In this document: positions 35,500 to 47,152 of the stretch, piece after piece
Numbering within the stretch: the first letter of the stretch is position 1
Layout: the number at the start of each line of letters is the position of its first letter
Source: Viscum album
Taxonomy: Eukaryota > Streptophyta > Magnoliopsida > Santalales > Viscaceae
NCBI GenBank assembly: GCA_963277665.1
Contig: OY728121.1
Location: 1,656,312,062-1,656,376,061 of the forward strand
Length of the DNA stretch: 64,000 bases
Direction of reading: 5' to 3'
Program-made: the position numbers and the translations under genes
The notes under the pieces: generated by a model
Told to the model about the DNA's origin: nothing
Databases searched by the model: none
The model's input: only the letters and a program-made list of their open reading frames with translations

Positions 35500-36285
35500 T
35501 GCCTTGCAGACCCCCCCCCCCCCTGCCCTCCTCCCCACTGCCTTGCAGACACCCCCTGCCAGTCCCCCCTGCCCCCTGCCCCCTGCCACCCCCGGCCAGC
35601 CCCCCTTCTTGTCCCCTTGTCCCCTGCCAGTCCCCCCTGCCCCCTGCCACACCCCCTTCTAGTCCCCCCTGCCCCTTGCTAGTCCCCCCATGCCACCCCC
35701 ATGCCAGCCCCCCTGCCCCCTGCTAGTCCCCACCTACCACTCCCCTGCTTGTCCCCCTACCCCCTGCCCCCTGCCACCCCCTGCCAGCCCCCCCTGCTTG
35801 TCCCCCCCCATCCCACCCCCTGCCCCCTGCCAGTCCTCCCCTGCCCCCCCCCCCAGCCCCCTGCTAGTCCCCCCTGCCAGTCCCCCCTGCCCACCTGCAC
35901 CAGCCCCCCCCCCTCGCAGCCCATCTGCACCAGCCCCCAACCCCAGCCCCCAGCTACACTAGTCCACCCCCAGCCTAGCTGTACCAGTCTCCCCCACCCT
36001 CCCCAGCCCCTTGCACCACCCCCAGCCACCTGCTACCCCAACCCACCTCCACCCCCCCCCCCCCCCGTAGCCCACCTGCACCAGCCCCCAACCCCAGCCC
36101 CTAGCTGCACCAGCCCCCCCCCCCAGCCCCCTACCACCCCCAGCCCACCAGCACCAGTCCCCCCCCCCCCCCCCCCCCGCATCCCACCTGCACCAGCCCC
36201 CAGCTGCACCAGCCCCCTGCTACCCCAGCCCAACTGCACCTGTCCCCCCTCCCCAGCCCCCCTGCACTGGCCCGAGGATCCTACA
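35500..36285 (+). repeat. C-rich tandem array 2 (CCCCTGCCAGT and CACCAGCCCCCA types)
   Basis: The first part uses CCCCCTGCCAGTCCCC-like units, the second GCACCAGCCCCCAGC-like units. Uninterrupted C-runs of 15 (36052-36066) and 20 (36159-36178) are present. Long Pro-rich frames, including one of 240 codons, are open in several phases and are not taken as genes. Confidence 0.9.
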
Positions 36286-36859
36286 TTATTTCACCAAGGG
36301 GCTACATGGTTTATACTTGGATATGTGAAAATCATACTAAAAAATTGTGTGCAATTAAAAATGAACTTAAAATTATCCTCACGGAGGGAGGTCATACTAT
36401 TTTCCTCAAACCATGCACCTTAACCATGAAGAGTATGGAAACCTCAAAAATTTCCATGTTCTAACCTGGAACTCCATGGAGATAAAAACCAAAACTCTTG
36501 TTAACCAAATAACAATAAAAGAACTATGCAGTGACATAGGGGCTATCATAAACTCCCCGCCATGCTAGTTTTCCTCCTAGAATTTCCTTGGTCAAAACTA
36601 GAGAAAAAGGAAAAGAGATGCAAAGGAAAACAGAACTAGCACACTGTGACCAGATTTTTTCTAGTACATTGTATCTTTTACTGCCTCTCTCAATGTCTCC
36701 CAACATTGTGCAAGTCTTACCACTTCTGATCTACGTACTCACGTTACACATTAGGGGGTGAAACAAGATAAAACAGAACTATCACAGTAAACTGCAAATA
36801 AGTGAAATCTTGGTGTGAAGTGATGTAAAAGTAAAAAATCTCACATTGTTGTGCCCTAT
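36286..36859. other. CACTA spacer, AT-rich, no recognised gene
   Basis: Ordinary base composition without repeats. Short frames only; no domain was recognised. Confidence 0.45.
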
Positions 36860-37365
36860 GACACCCACTAGACCCCCTGGACACCCCCTAGACCCCCTAG
36901 ACACCCCATATACCCCCCTAGACACCTTCCACTGGACACCCCCACCCTTGGACACCTTCCACTGGACACCCCCTTCCCCCTGCTAGTTCCCCCCTGCCAC
37001 CCCCTACTTGGCCCCCTGCCAGCCAGCCCCCCCTGCCACCCCCTGCCACCCCCTGCTTGTCCCCCTGCCTTTCCCCCCTACCACATGCTAGTCCCCCCTG
37101 TCACCCCCCCTGCCATCCCCCCTTCCCCCTGCCCGCTGTTAGTTCCCCCCTGCCACCCCCAACTTGCCCCCTGCCAGCTAGCCCCCCCTACCACCCCCCT
37201 GCTTGTACCCCTGCCTTTCCCCCTGCCACCTGCTAGTTCCCCCCTGCCACCCCCTGCTTTCCCCCCTGGCAGCCAGCCCCCCCTTGCCCCCTTCCAGTCC
37301 CCCCCTGCCACCCCCTGCCAGTCCCCCTGCTAGTCCCCCTGCCAGCCCCCCCTGCCCCCTAAATT
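36860..37365 (+). repeat. C-rich tandem array 3
   Basis: Starts with CTGGACACCCCCTAGACCCC units (36860-36970) and passes into CCCCTGCCACCCCCTGCTAG units (to 37365). Two near-identical blocks around CCCCTGCTTGT.CCCCTGCC (about 37050 and 37197) indicate a larger duplication of roughly 150 bp. Confidence 0.88.
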
Positions 37366-38039
37366 TGAAGTTGAATTTTATAGAACTATAAGAACAAGAT
37401 GCACGAAAGTAAAAGAAATATAACATACACTATTATTTAACATGCTTTAGTACCATGGGGACCTACGTGCATAAAAATAACAAAACCTAACTCACACATT
37501 TTATTATGGTCAAAGAAAACAAAAACCCTACAACTGTAAACTAGAAAGAATCACAATATGAGGGATAATAACATAAGTATACAAGACTCACAAGCTTCAA
37601 AATAAATGAATCAAAAATAAAAATCACAGTACTAGAGTGGGTAGTAGTCCAACATTCCCATTCTCTTCATGCTGAGAGCTTGATGCACGATGCACCAGGA
37701 TCCAAAAGTTCATATTCTCATTTCTTACTTGTGGAACTATCACCAAGAAGGGTCTTCACTTATTCCTTGAAGGAAGGATGTCATATCTACTATAAAACAA
37801 GAAATGATATGAGTTCAAGGAGAGATAGGTATGGAAAGAGCTCTGATGAAGCAAAGCAGTAATGGCGATCAAGGTTTTCACCAGAGGAAACCTATAGAAA
37901 TCTCTTAGAGGATGAGAAATACAAATGATCAAGATTTTGAAGATACTTGGGTCATAGGGGTTATCACTACCCTTACACTACAATACCTCAAAATGGAACA
38001 ACCAATATGGTGAGGCCACAAATCCACATGAAACAAAAC
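37366..38039. other. CACTA spacer, AT-rich, no recognised gene
   Basis: Contains one 60-codon plus-strand frame (37680-37862) without a recognised domain. No repeat pair was found. It could be captured host sequence but no similarity can be claimed. Confidence 0.4.
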
Positions 38040-38225
38040 ACCCCCATGCCCCCCTTAGTCCCCCTTGCCCCCCCTGCACGCCACTGGACAGCCCCCATGC
38101 CCTAACTGGATAGCCCCACTGGACAGCCCCACTGGACACCCCCTGCACCCCCTGGACACCCCTCCCCCCTACTGGACACCCCCCCTGACGGACACCCCTC
38201 CCCCTGCCCCTTTCTACACCCCCTG
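38040..38225 (+). repeat. C-rich tandem array 4 (CTGGACAGCCCC)
   Basis: About nine CTGGACA[C/G]CCCC units with CCCATGCCC interruptions, related to array 1 but with more GACAGCCCC variants. Confidence 0.87.
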
Positions 38226-38885
38226 GAATGTGTTTCTATTGATATAAATGATCATATTATTGAGGTATGTTTTGTATTAGAAAACATACCAAAGTACAAT
38301 GAGCATTGCAGGATGATAGGCCATGCCACTGATAAGTGCAGAATGGTACAGAAATTCTGCAATCCATCCTCTATTAATACTTCGTTGAAAGATGCTCTGA
38401 AAGGGAAAAATATTAATACCAAACACTATGTTAGAAAAAAATACAAAGAAGGTTAAAAAGAGGTCACCTAGTATAACAATTCTGCTAGTAGTAAATCCTA
38501 GGAAGACTTAGTAGAGGAATATGAATCCCAAGGATGTGTTCATGCTGAAACTGGTAAAGCACAATTCTGCTGGATATATTCTATAAGCAGATCGTCAACT
38601 CGTACTCCCAACTTGAGCACCTTATCAAAGAGGGTTCTCTACCGCAACTAGAATTAAGATGAAATATCCTATCAACATGGGCTACCAACAACCAACATAC
38701 ATGAATCAAGAAATAGAAAATATAGAGTTCCCAACATTTTTTACACAACCAGAACATGTCTAGGAGCATAATTACATACCTCACCCTATAGGTTACACAT
38801 GACATATACTAATAGGGCTGCCACATTTTACTCTACCTGCTATTACACCTATTCATGCTCGTTCTCAGCTAGACATTCCTCAAGG
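38226..38885 (+). pseudogene. CACTA spacer with a zinc-knuckle-like coding trace
   Basis: From about 38283 a plus-strand frame reads NEHCRMIGHATDKCRM and continues about 40 codons (LKDALKGKNINTKHYV) to a stop near 38453. The CxxxxGHxxxxC arrangement resembles the knuckle of gypsy gag proteins, but the first Cys of the usual CxxC is Asn. Further on, a segment reading MKYPINMGYQQPTYMNQ (from 38659) is Tyr/Gln/Pro rich. This may be a captured retrotransposon or host fragment; the function is unknown. Confidence 0.35.
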
Positions 38886-39246
38886 ACAACCCCTCCCCCT
38901 CTACTGGACATCCCCTCCCCCTGCCTGGACACCCCTCCCCCCTGCTGGACTGCCCTCCCCCCTACTGGACAGCCCCTCCCCCTACCTGGACACCACTCCC
39001 CCTACTGGACGGCCCCTCCCCCTGCTTGGACACCCTTCCCCCCTGCCTGGACACCCCTCCGCCCTGCTGGACACCCCTCCCCCTGCTGGATAGCCCTCCC
39101 CCCTGCTGGACAGCCCTCCCCCCCTACTGGACAACCCTCCCCCCATGCTGGATAGCCCTCCCCCCTGCGGGACACCCCTCCCCCCTGCCGGACACCCCTC
39201 CTCCTGCAGGACACCCCTCCCCCCTACCGGACACCCCGCCCCCCTG
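38886..39246 (+). repeat. C-rich tandem array 5 (CTGCTGGACACCCCTCCCCC)
   Basis: About 17 copies of a unit near 20 bp, CTGGACACCCCTCCCCCTGC with CTACTGGACAGCCC variants. Similar in unit to array 9 at 45180-45560. Confidence 0.9.
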
Positions 39247-39404
39247 AATGGAAATATTTCTATAACAAGTAGAAATGAATTAAATGTATACAAATTAAAC
39301 AGAGATATAAATGAGAGAAATAAGTAATAAAACCTAAATTAAAAATGTTGGATTCAATAATTAAAAAAAAGAAAAGGCCATAGTAAGATAAAGAGGCTCT
39401 GATA
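39247..39404. other. Short AT-rich spacer in the CACTA
   Basis: Separates array 5 from the higher-order repeat region. No feature recognised. Confidence 0.5.
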
Positions 39405-42400
39405 GTCCCCCTACCCCATGCCAGTCCCCCATGCCAGTCCCCCCCTGCACCCTGCCAGACACCCTACCAGTCACCCTACTCCTTGGACACCACCATGACA
39501 GCGGCGTGACCGCGGCGTGACCGCAGCATGAACACAACGTGTTGGCCAGGTCCAACGACATCTGCAGGGCAACATCTTCCACTTAGTTTCAAATAGGATG
39601 ATATGGATGGCATGAGAGGATGTTTTCTCAGAAGATTTAAGAAATGAATGCTAATCTGTGATTACTAGAGGATTGGATGACCCATGATATACATAATTCA
39701 GTGAGGTTTGGAGATCTAGAAATGTGTAGGAATACCTAGAGGAATAAAATATGCCAGACAATTCCAAACCAATGTTTTCAGTTGAATTGAGCCTTTGTAC
39801 CACCTGCTATGCACGTTTTGTGGAAATATGGATGAGAGGCAGCGCTGAGAGGAGATATAGTTTAGGAATGAGGAAATACGAAAAATTATAGAGCTATCCA
39901 TTCAATGTTTCTCTAAGGAGGAGTAACCGCTGCAGGGTGTCGTCCTGGAGTAGGGCCAAATCACGGTGTGACCGCGGCGTGACCGCGGCGTGACCGCGGC
40001 GTGACCGCGGCGTGACCGCGGTGTGACCGCGGCGTGACCGCGGCATGACCGCAGCGTGACCACGGCCTGACCGCGGCGTGACCACGGCGTGACCACGGCG
40101 TGACCGCGGCGTGACCACAACGTGTTGGCCTGGTCCAGCGACATCCGCAGGGTAACATCTTCCACTTAGTTTCAAATAGGATGATATGGGTATGTGTAGA
40201 CTACCAGCCCCCTCCCCCATGTCTGAACACCCCCCCTGTCTGGACAGCCCCCTGTCTGGACACCCTCCCTCCCCCCCCCTGTCTGGACACACCTCCCCCC
40301 TGTCTGGACACCCCCCTTTTTCTGGACACCACTCTGTCTGGACACCCCCCCTGTCTGGACACACTTCCCCCCGGTCTGGACACCCTCCCTATATAGACAC
40401 CCCCTCCCTGTCTGGACACCCTCCCTGTCTGGACACCCCCCCCCCCCACCCCTGCACCCACCCCCTAAACTTGGCAGTGATCATCCTCCTCCAATGAGTG
40501 CTACATGAGATGAGGGAATTATGGAAGGAATTACATCTAAAACAGCCAAAAGCAGACACTGAATTTCCATCACAATAGGCTGATCCGGTTCAGACGACAT
40601 GTGCAGAGGATGAGGATGGTCTGGTTTGGACAACATGTGAAGAGGATGAGGTAAAATAAGAATTAATGAACAAATATTATGTGATACATGTACAATAAAA
40701 TATTCCAAACAATTCCAAACCAATGTTTTCAGTTGAATTGAGCCATTATACCACCTGCTATGCACGTTTTGTGGAAAGATGGATGAGAGGCAGCGCTGAG
40801 AGGAGATATAGTTTAGGAATGAGGAAATACGAAAAATTATAGAGCTAACCATTCAATTTTTCTCTAAGGAGGAGTAACCACCGCAGGGTGTCGTCCTGGA
40901 GCAGGGCCAAATCACGGCGTGACCGCGGAGTGACCGCGGCGTGACCGCAGCGTGACCACAATGTGTTGGCCCGGTCCCACGACATCCGTGGGGTAACATC
41001 TTCCACTTAGTTTCAAATAGGATGATATGGGTATGTGTAGACTACCAGTCCCCTCCCCCATGTCTGGACGCCCCCCCTGTCTGGACACCCCCCTGTCTGG
41101 ACACCCCCCCTGTCTGGACATACCTCCCCCCTGTCTGGACACCCCCCTTGTCTGGACACCACCCTGTCTGGACACCCCCCCTGTCTGGACACACCTCCCC
41201 CCTGTCTGGACACCCTCCCTGTCTGGACCCCCCCCCCTCCCTGTCTGGACACCCCCCCCTGTCTGGACACCCTCCCTGTCTGGACACCCCCCCCCCCCGC
41301 ACCCACCCCCTCAACATGGCAGTGATCCTCCTCCTCCAATGAGTGCTACATGAGATGAGGGAATTATGGAATGAATTTCATCTAAAACAGCCAAAAGCAT
41401 ACATTGAATTTCCATCAAAACTGGCTGATCGGGTTCAGACGACATGTGCAGAGGATGAGGATGATCTGGTACGGACAACATGTGAAGAGGATGAGGAAAA
41501 AGAAGTATTACCGAACAAATATTATGTGATACATGTACAATAAAATATTCCAAACAATTCCAAACCAATGTTTTCAGTTGAATTGAGCCTTTGTACCACC
41601 TGCTATGCACGTTTTGTGGAATGATGGATGAGAGGCAGCGCTGAGAGGAGATATAGTTTAAGAATGAGGAAATACAAAAAAATTAGAGAGCTAACCATTC
41701 AATGTTTCTCTAAGGAGGAGTAACCACCACAGGGTGTCATCCTGGAGCAGGGCCAAATCGCGGTGTGACCGCGGCGTGACCGCGGCGTGTCTGCGGCATG
41801 ACCACGGTGTTACCACGGCGTGACCGCAACGTGACCACAACGTGTTGGCCCGGTCCAGCGACATTCGCTGGGCAACATCTTCCACTTAGTTTCAAATAGG
41901 ATGATATGGGTATGTGTAGACTACCAGTCCCCTCCCCCATGTCTGGACACCCCCCCTGTCTGGACACCACCCCTATCTGGACCCCCCACCCTGTCTGGAC
42001 ACACCTCCCCCCTGTCTGGAAACCCCCCCGTGTCTGGACACCACCCTGTCTGAACACCCCCCTGTCTCGACACACCTCCCCCCTATCTAGACACCCTCCC
42101 TGTCTGGACACACCTCCCCCCTATCTAGAAACCCTCCCTGTCTGGACACCCCCCTGTATGGACACCCCCCCTGTCTGGACACCCCCCACCCTATATGGAC
42201 ACACCTCCCCCCTGTCTGGACACCCCCCCTTGTCTGGACACCACCCTGTCTGGACACCCCCCCTGTCTAGACACACTTCCCCCCTGTCTAGACACCCTCC
42301 CTATCTGGACACCCCCCTCCCTGTCTGGACACCCCCCTCTGTCTGGACACCCTCCCTGTCTGGACACCCCCCCCCTCGCACCCACCCCCCAACCTGGACA

Positions 42401-42600
42401 CCCCCCCCTTCAACGCACCTGCACCATCCCCCTGCCCCGCAGCACCCCCCAGACAACCCTCCCCACCTGCACCCCCCTGCCCCGCAGCACCCCCTGCCCC
42501 GCAGCACCCCCTGCCTGGACAGCCCCCCCCTCCTGGACACCTCCCCCCCTGCCTGGACACCTCCCCCCTGCTTGGACACCTCCCCCCTGGACACACATGA
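39405..42600 (+). repeat. Higher-order tandem repeat region, three large units plus a partial one
   Basis: A composite unit recurs, marked by ATTCCAAACCAATGTTTTCA at 39761, 40712 and 41557 (periods 951 and 845 bp). Each unit holds, in order, a conserved 150-bp AT-rich block with GAGAGGCAGCGCTGAGAGGA, a GGAGCAGGGCCAAATC lead, an 11-bp repeat array, a GTGTTGGCCCGGTCCAGCGA block, a TTTCAAATAGGATGATATGG block, a CTGTCTGGACACCCC array, and a block with GAGTGCTACATGAGATGAGG. An incomplete unit lies at 39405-39700. The length differences come mostly from the two arrays. Confidence 0.92.
39964..40125 (+). repeat. 11-bp CpG-rich minisatellite, longest array (14 units)
   Basis: Fourteen exact-length copies of TGACCGCGGCG, with single-base variants (mostly C-to-T or G-to-A at CpG). 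The same repeat occurs in six further places: about 39498 (4 units), 40919 (4), 41765 (7), 43922 (about 4), 44222 (about 8) and 44549 (10). Because 11 is not a multiple of 3, each frame gives the same 11-residue periodic peptide, which explains the open frames here. Confidence 0.93.
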
Positions 42601-43097
42601 TCTATAAAAAATAGAAACAATAATTAAACAAAGGCATTACACATCAATTCAGGATTACAATATTCTCATAGCAACAAAAATGAAATTCTGTATAGAAATA
42701 ATTCAATTACATAGAATAAAATCATGAGAATAAAATACCATATTCAAGATATACATTCCCAGGGGATATGGATTCCTATATAAAGAACCAAACTAGTATG
42801 TCTGAATAGATTCTAGTAGCATCCATGATTAAAAATAGCACAAGATAACACATAACATTCTAAGTGCAGGAAAACCAAATTTGATATATCAAATGAACAA
42901 AGTGTACCACTCTTCGCTTGTATGCATGGCACTATTCCAATAAATCAACAATAACTTCCTACTTGAGACCCTACAGGAAAACACAAACATTACCAGTAGC
43001 TAAGGTAGAGATTTCCATTGAAAACTCAAAAATCTTTTACACATGAATAATTCATCGATTTCAAATTCTAGAACTTTTTATCAGAAATGAAATCACA
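42601..43097. other. CACTA spacer, AT-rich, no recognised gene
   Basis: No reading frame or repeat recognised; composition like the rest of the genome. Confidence 0.45.
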
Positions 43098-43317
43098 CCT
43101 GCCCCCCACTGGACACCCCTGGACACCACCCACTGGACACCCCTGGACACCACCACCTGGACCCCCACTGGACACCCTTAGACACCACACCTGGACACCA
43201 CCTGGACCCCCCTAAACCCAGGGACACCCCCTGGACACCACCCCTGGACCCCCTCCCCCTGCTAGACAGCCCCCCCTGCTGGACAGCCCCCCTGCTAGAC
43301 AGCCCCCCTGTTGGCCA
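43098..43317 (+). repeat. C-rich tandem array (CACTGGACACCCCTGGACACC)
   Basis: About twelve CTGGACACC units, followed by four CTGCTAGACAGCCCC units. Confidence 0.88.
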
Positions 43318-43739
43318 AATGAAATTTCCTCATTATTTTCATAGCAGAATAGAGTTGTAGCATAGGTTGTAAGGCTACCTTCAGTGAAAACCTACTCATT
43401 AATTGTCCATAATGGACCAGCTAGTGATGGCGTTATCAGAACTGGATAAAAGAGAGAGCTTATCCTTGTCAGGCTTATGGTGAGCTGGGAATTAGTTTTT
43501 GGGCAACGTGGATGTAAAAAAAACAGTAGGGACGGTTCAAGAACTTTTCTAAATTTTGTGTGCTTTGAGGACATGAAACCCGACTTGCAAGCTTATCACT
43601 TGCACCTTCCTTAACGAGGGTCAGATCTCTTTTTGTTAAATGGTTTATGCTTTATACTGTTAAATCAGTCGAAGAACTCATTGGAAACAAATGAATGAGA
43701 TTTCAAGAGTTATATTAGATCCCTCGGTTATAATGGGAG
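43318..43739. other. CACTA spacer, no recognised gene
   Basis: Mixed composition with no repeat. A short minus-strand frame (43392-43574) has no recognised domain. Confidence 0.4.
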
Positions 43740-44735
43740 ATTCCAATGCTGGTGGAAGGGGGATGGTTGCAGGTGTTGGGGGGATGGTGTGGGCTGATTC
43801 GAAGGTGGCAAGGGGGCTGTTGCGGGATAGAATACTGGTGGCAGCGAGCTGAAATGAAGGTGGAAGGGGGATGGTGTGGGCTGGATGTGGCTGGAGTAGG
43901 GCCAAATCACGGAATTACCACGGCGTGACCGCAGCGTGACCGCAGCGTGACCGCGGCGTGACCACAACGTGTTGACCTGATCCAGTGACATCCGCAGGGC
44001 AGCATCTTCTGGCTAGGAGCAAAGGAAGCGGGAGGAGGCTGGAATGCTGGTGGAAGGGGGCTGGTTGCAGGTGTTGGGGGGATGGTGTGGGAAGATTCGA
44101 AGGTGGCAGGGGGGCTTTTGCGGGCTGGAATGCCGACGGCAGCGGGCTGAAATGAAGGTGGAAGGGGGATGGTGTGGGCTGGATGTGGCTGGAGCAAGGC
44201 CAAAACATGGTATGACTACGGCGTGACCGCGGAGTGACCGCGGTGTGACCGCAGCATGACCATGGCTTGACCGCGGCGTGACAGCAGCGTGACGGCAGCG
44301 TGTTGGCCCGATCCAGCGACATCCGCGGGGCAACATCTTCCGGTCAGGAGCGAAGGGAGCGGGAGGAGGCTGGAATGCGGGTGGAAGGGGGATTGTTGCA
44401 GGTGTTGGGGGGATGGTGCGGGCTGATTCAAAGGTGGTAGGGGGGGGTCTGTTGCGGGCTGGAATGCTGGTGGCAGCGGGCTGAAATAAAGGTGGAAGGG
44501 GGCTGGTGTGGGTTGGATGTGGCTAGAGCAGGGCCAAATCATGGCGTGACTGCGGCGTGACCACGGCGTGACCGCGGCGTGACCGTGGTGTGACCGCGGC
44601 GTGACCGCGGCGTGACCGCGAAGTGACCACGGCATGACCGCAGTGTGACCGTAGCTTGTTGGCCCGATCCAGCGACATCCGCGGGGCAACATCTTCAGAC
44701 CAGGAGCGAAGGGAGCGGGAGGAAGATGGAATTAA
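43740..44735 (+). repeat. 300-330 bp tandem repeat, three units, G-rich on the plus strand
   Basis: Units begin with AATGCTGGTGGAAGGGGG at 43745 and 44043 and AATGCGGGTGGAAGGGGG at 44374. Each has GTTGCAGGTGTTGGGGGGAT, a GGCAGCGGGCTGAAAT block, GGTGTGGGCTGGATGTGGCT, an 11-bp TGACCGCGGCG array, and the same GTGTTGGCC...CAGCGACATCCGC block as the higher-order units at 39.4-42.6 kb. This is a second expansion of the same cassette in a different setting. Confidence 0.9.
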
Positions 44736-45157
44736 TCCTTTGGTCTGGAAATTGACTTCTACTAACTGTTAATTTTGGAATTTCCCTCTAGAAATGACAT
44801 GTATATCCAATGTTCTAGGATATCCTTGTTGTAATTCTCCCTACGATCTATGGAAACTCCATTCATGGTCAAATATGGGGTTTCCAATGAAATAAGACAT
44901 GGTAATTGCGATAATTAGTTGAGAGAAGATGACCAAACCCAGGAATAGAGAAATGGGTTCTAACGAACCAACATTTTATCCAACACAAACATAAGGGGAG
45001 GGGGGGGGTTTATCTACTCATGATTAAAAGTATAAGAAACATACTAAAAATTCTAATAGAGTTCATTAAAATATAAAATAAAAGAATCAGAAGCACCGTG
45101 AAAATTTGGAGAAAAGTTCTCCAAAACCATTCTCTCACAAAAAAACATAGTTCCAAG
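44736..45157. other. CACTA spacer, AT-rich, no recognised gene
   Basis: No reading frame or repeat was recognised, apart from a G-run at 45000-45007. Confidence 0.45.
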
Positions 45158-45800
45158 CCCCCCCCCCCCACCACCACTTCTACTCTCCCCCCGGCCTGGA
45201 CACCCCCCTGCCTGGACATCCCTCCCCCTGCTAGAGTCCCCCTTTCCTGGACACCCCTGCCCCCTGCTGGACACCCCTCCCCCTACTGGACACCCTCCCC
45301 TCTGCTGGACACCCCTTCCCCCTACTGGACACCCCCCTGCCTGGACACCCCTCCCCCCTGCTGGACCCCCCTCCCCCATGCCTGGACACCCCCTGCCTAG
45401 ACACCCCCCTGCCTGGACACCCCTCCCAACTACTGGACACCCCTCCCCTGCCTGGACACCCCTCCCCCCTGCTGGACACCCCTCCCCCCTACTGGACACC
45501 CCTTCCCCCTGCTGGACACCCCTCCCCCTTGCTGGACACCCCCCTATCTGAAAACCCCCCTACTGGACACCCCCTATCAAGACACCCCCTGCTGGACACC
45601 CCTGGACAGACCCCCCAGAACCCCTGGACAGACCCCCCAGGACCTGGACACCCCACCCCTTGCACCCCCCGAGACCCCCTTCCAGTCCCCTCCCCCCTGC
45701 CAGCCCCCCTACCAGTCCCCTCCCCCTGCTAGTTCCCCCCCTCCCCCTACCAGTTCCCTCTCCCCCAATGCCAGTCCTGCCCCCCCCCCCCCACCAAAAC
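45158..45800 (+). repeat. C-rich tandem array 9 (CTGCTGGACACCCCTCCCCC)
   Basis: About 20 units of CTGGACACCCCTCCCCC with CTGCC or CTACT links, then CCTGGACAGACCCCCCAG units, then CCAGTCCCCTCCCCCTGC units ending in a C-run of about 13. It closely parallels arrays 5 and 2. Confidence 0.9.
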
Positions 45801-47152
45801 ATGGACATTAAAGTACTTTCATGAGGAGAATTTCACTTACATCTTGATTCTCACACCGATAATTAATGAAGTTATCTTAGAGTTAGTTATTAGTGAATCA
45901 ATAATAAACTCTAAAAGGTAAGAAGTTTAGATCTAGTCAGTCCAAAAGTTTTTCCCTAATGTTGTGATTGATTTTATTTTTGGAGATGTAATGGATTGTG
46001 AAAAATCCAAAAAGGGGCATATTTTTAGTAATTATCACCTTTATCCATTTCCGGGTTGTGTTTTTTGAATAGTATGATAGAGAGGTATCAAAAGAAGAAA
46101 CAATGCCATTAGAAAGGAATGGATGGGTTTTGGAAATGTTTTCCCAGATTTGTATACCACAGAGAAGTTTCATTGTGATGACAATTGTCACTCCACAACC
46201 TTACCAAGGTACATGAGCCTATCTATAGTGGAAGGCCAAGGGGAAACCACTTTTTTGATAGGATACCACAAGTTTTATCTAGGTAGACTGTTATTCCATG
46301 AATTGGGAATACATGATTCAAAAAAAGAAAAATTCCCTACTCCGTAAGGTTAACTGAATTTTCCTAATGGATACTAAACTTTTTAATCAGTTTATACACT
46401 ATGGAATTTTTTGAAGGATTGCATCAAGCTGTGAGGATAATTACCGTGTCATGAAGTGATTATTGCTAGAATTCAGTGTCACTCACCACAGGAAGAAATA
46501 TCATGAGATGAGGGTGTTACACCATGAAGACTTGATATAAAGAATGATGATTTTGAGGGATCATGAACCCACACTATGAAGTCACTTGTGATTCCATGAA
46601 TCAAGGTTGATGAAGATTTATTAGTACTATCATTTAGAAGGTGCCTGCAATCTAAAGTTAGTGATGCACCGTGATGGGTATTAAAGGGATTATAGGTCAT
46701 GTTGTTGTCTATCTAACATGCTGTGAAGTAGTATATAGAAAAATTATAGTGTTTCTATCCATGTACACATCACACCATGGAGGAAGAAATAATTACCAGA
46801 GAAAGATGTCGAGTCACTAAAGATTAAAGGATCCTCCCATATTTTGTAGGGAGATAAAAATAAGATATTAACTAGATTTCTTGAATCTGTTTGACTTCTC
46901 AGGATTAAAAATAATATGTTTTCAGTGCTTTTTATGTGTTATTAAATCTTAATTTGGACTGAATTTAAGCTTATAAATCATTTCTATTGTGGGTTGTATT
47001 GTGGAGGTAGTCTACATTCAAAACCTAGGAACCTTTTTGGTTTAATTTTGGTTCACAAAATCCATAACTGAAAATAGATAATGATGAAAAAAATAAAACA
47101 TCATTCCAATAAACAGGAAACATGTTTCGACCAATGGTCCTAGTTGAGCCTC

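Noticed and set aside
35236..36423. Long Pro-rich frames (up to 240 codons) on plus and Gly-rich ones on minus, as genes
   Set aside because: They lie wholly in C-rich tandem arrays and are open in several phases and both strands because the repeat lacks stop codons. There is no upstream coding signal.
39894..44692. Minus-strand frames with RGHAAVTP-like periodic peptides as a repeat protein
   Set aside because: The 11-bp unit gives the same 11-residue period in every frame; the periodic peptide is forced by the DNA repeat. No evidence of expression or a host gene.
39405..44735. Regularly spaced repeats as a CRISPR array
   Set aside because: Units are long, tandem and composite, without unique spacers of constant length, in a plant transposon.
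46123..46347. 74-codon frame in the CACTA as the transposase
   Set aside because: No TNP2/TNPD motif is readable and the frame is not extended on either side. Left as unrecognised.
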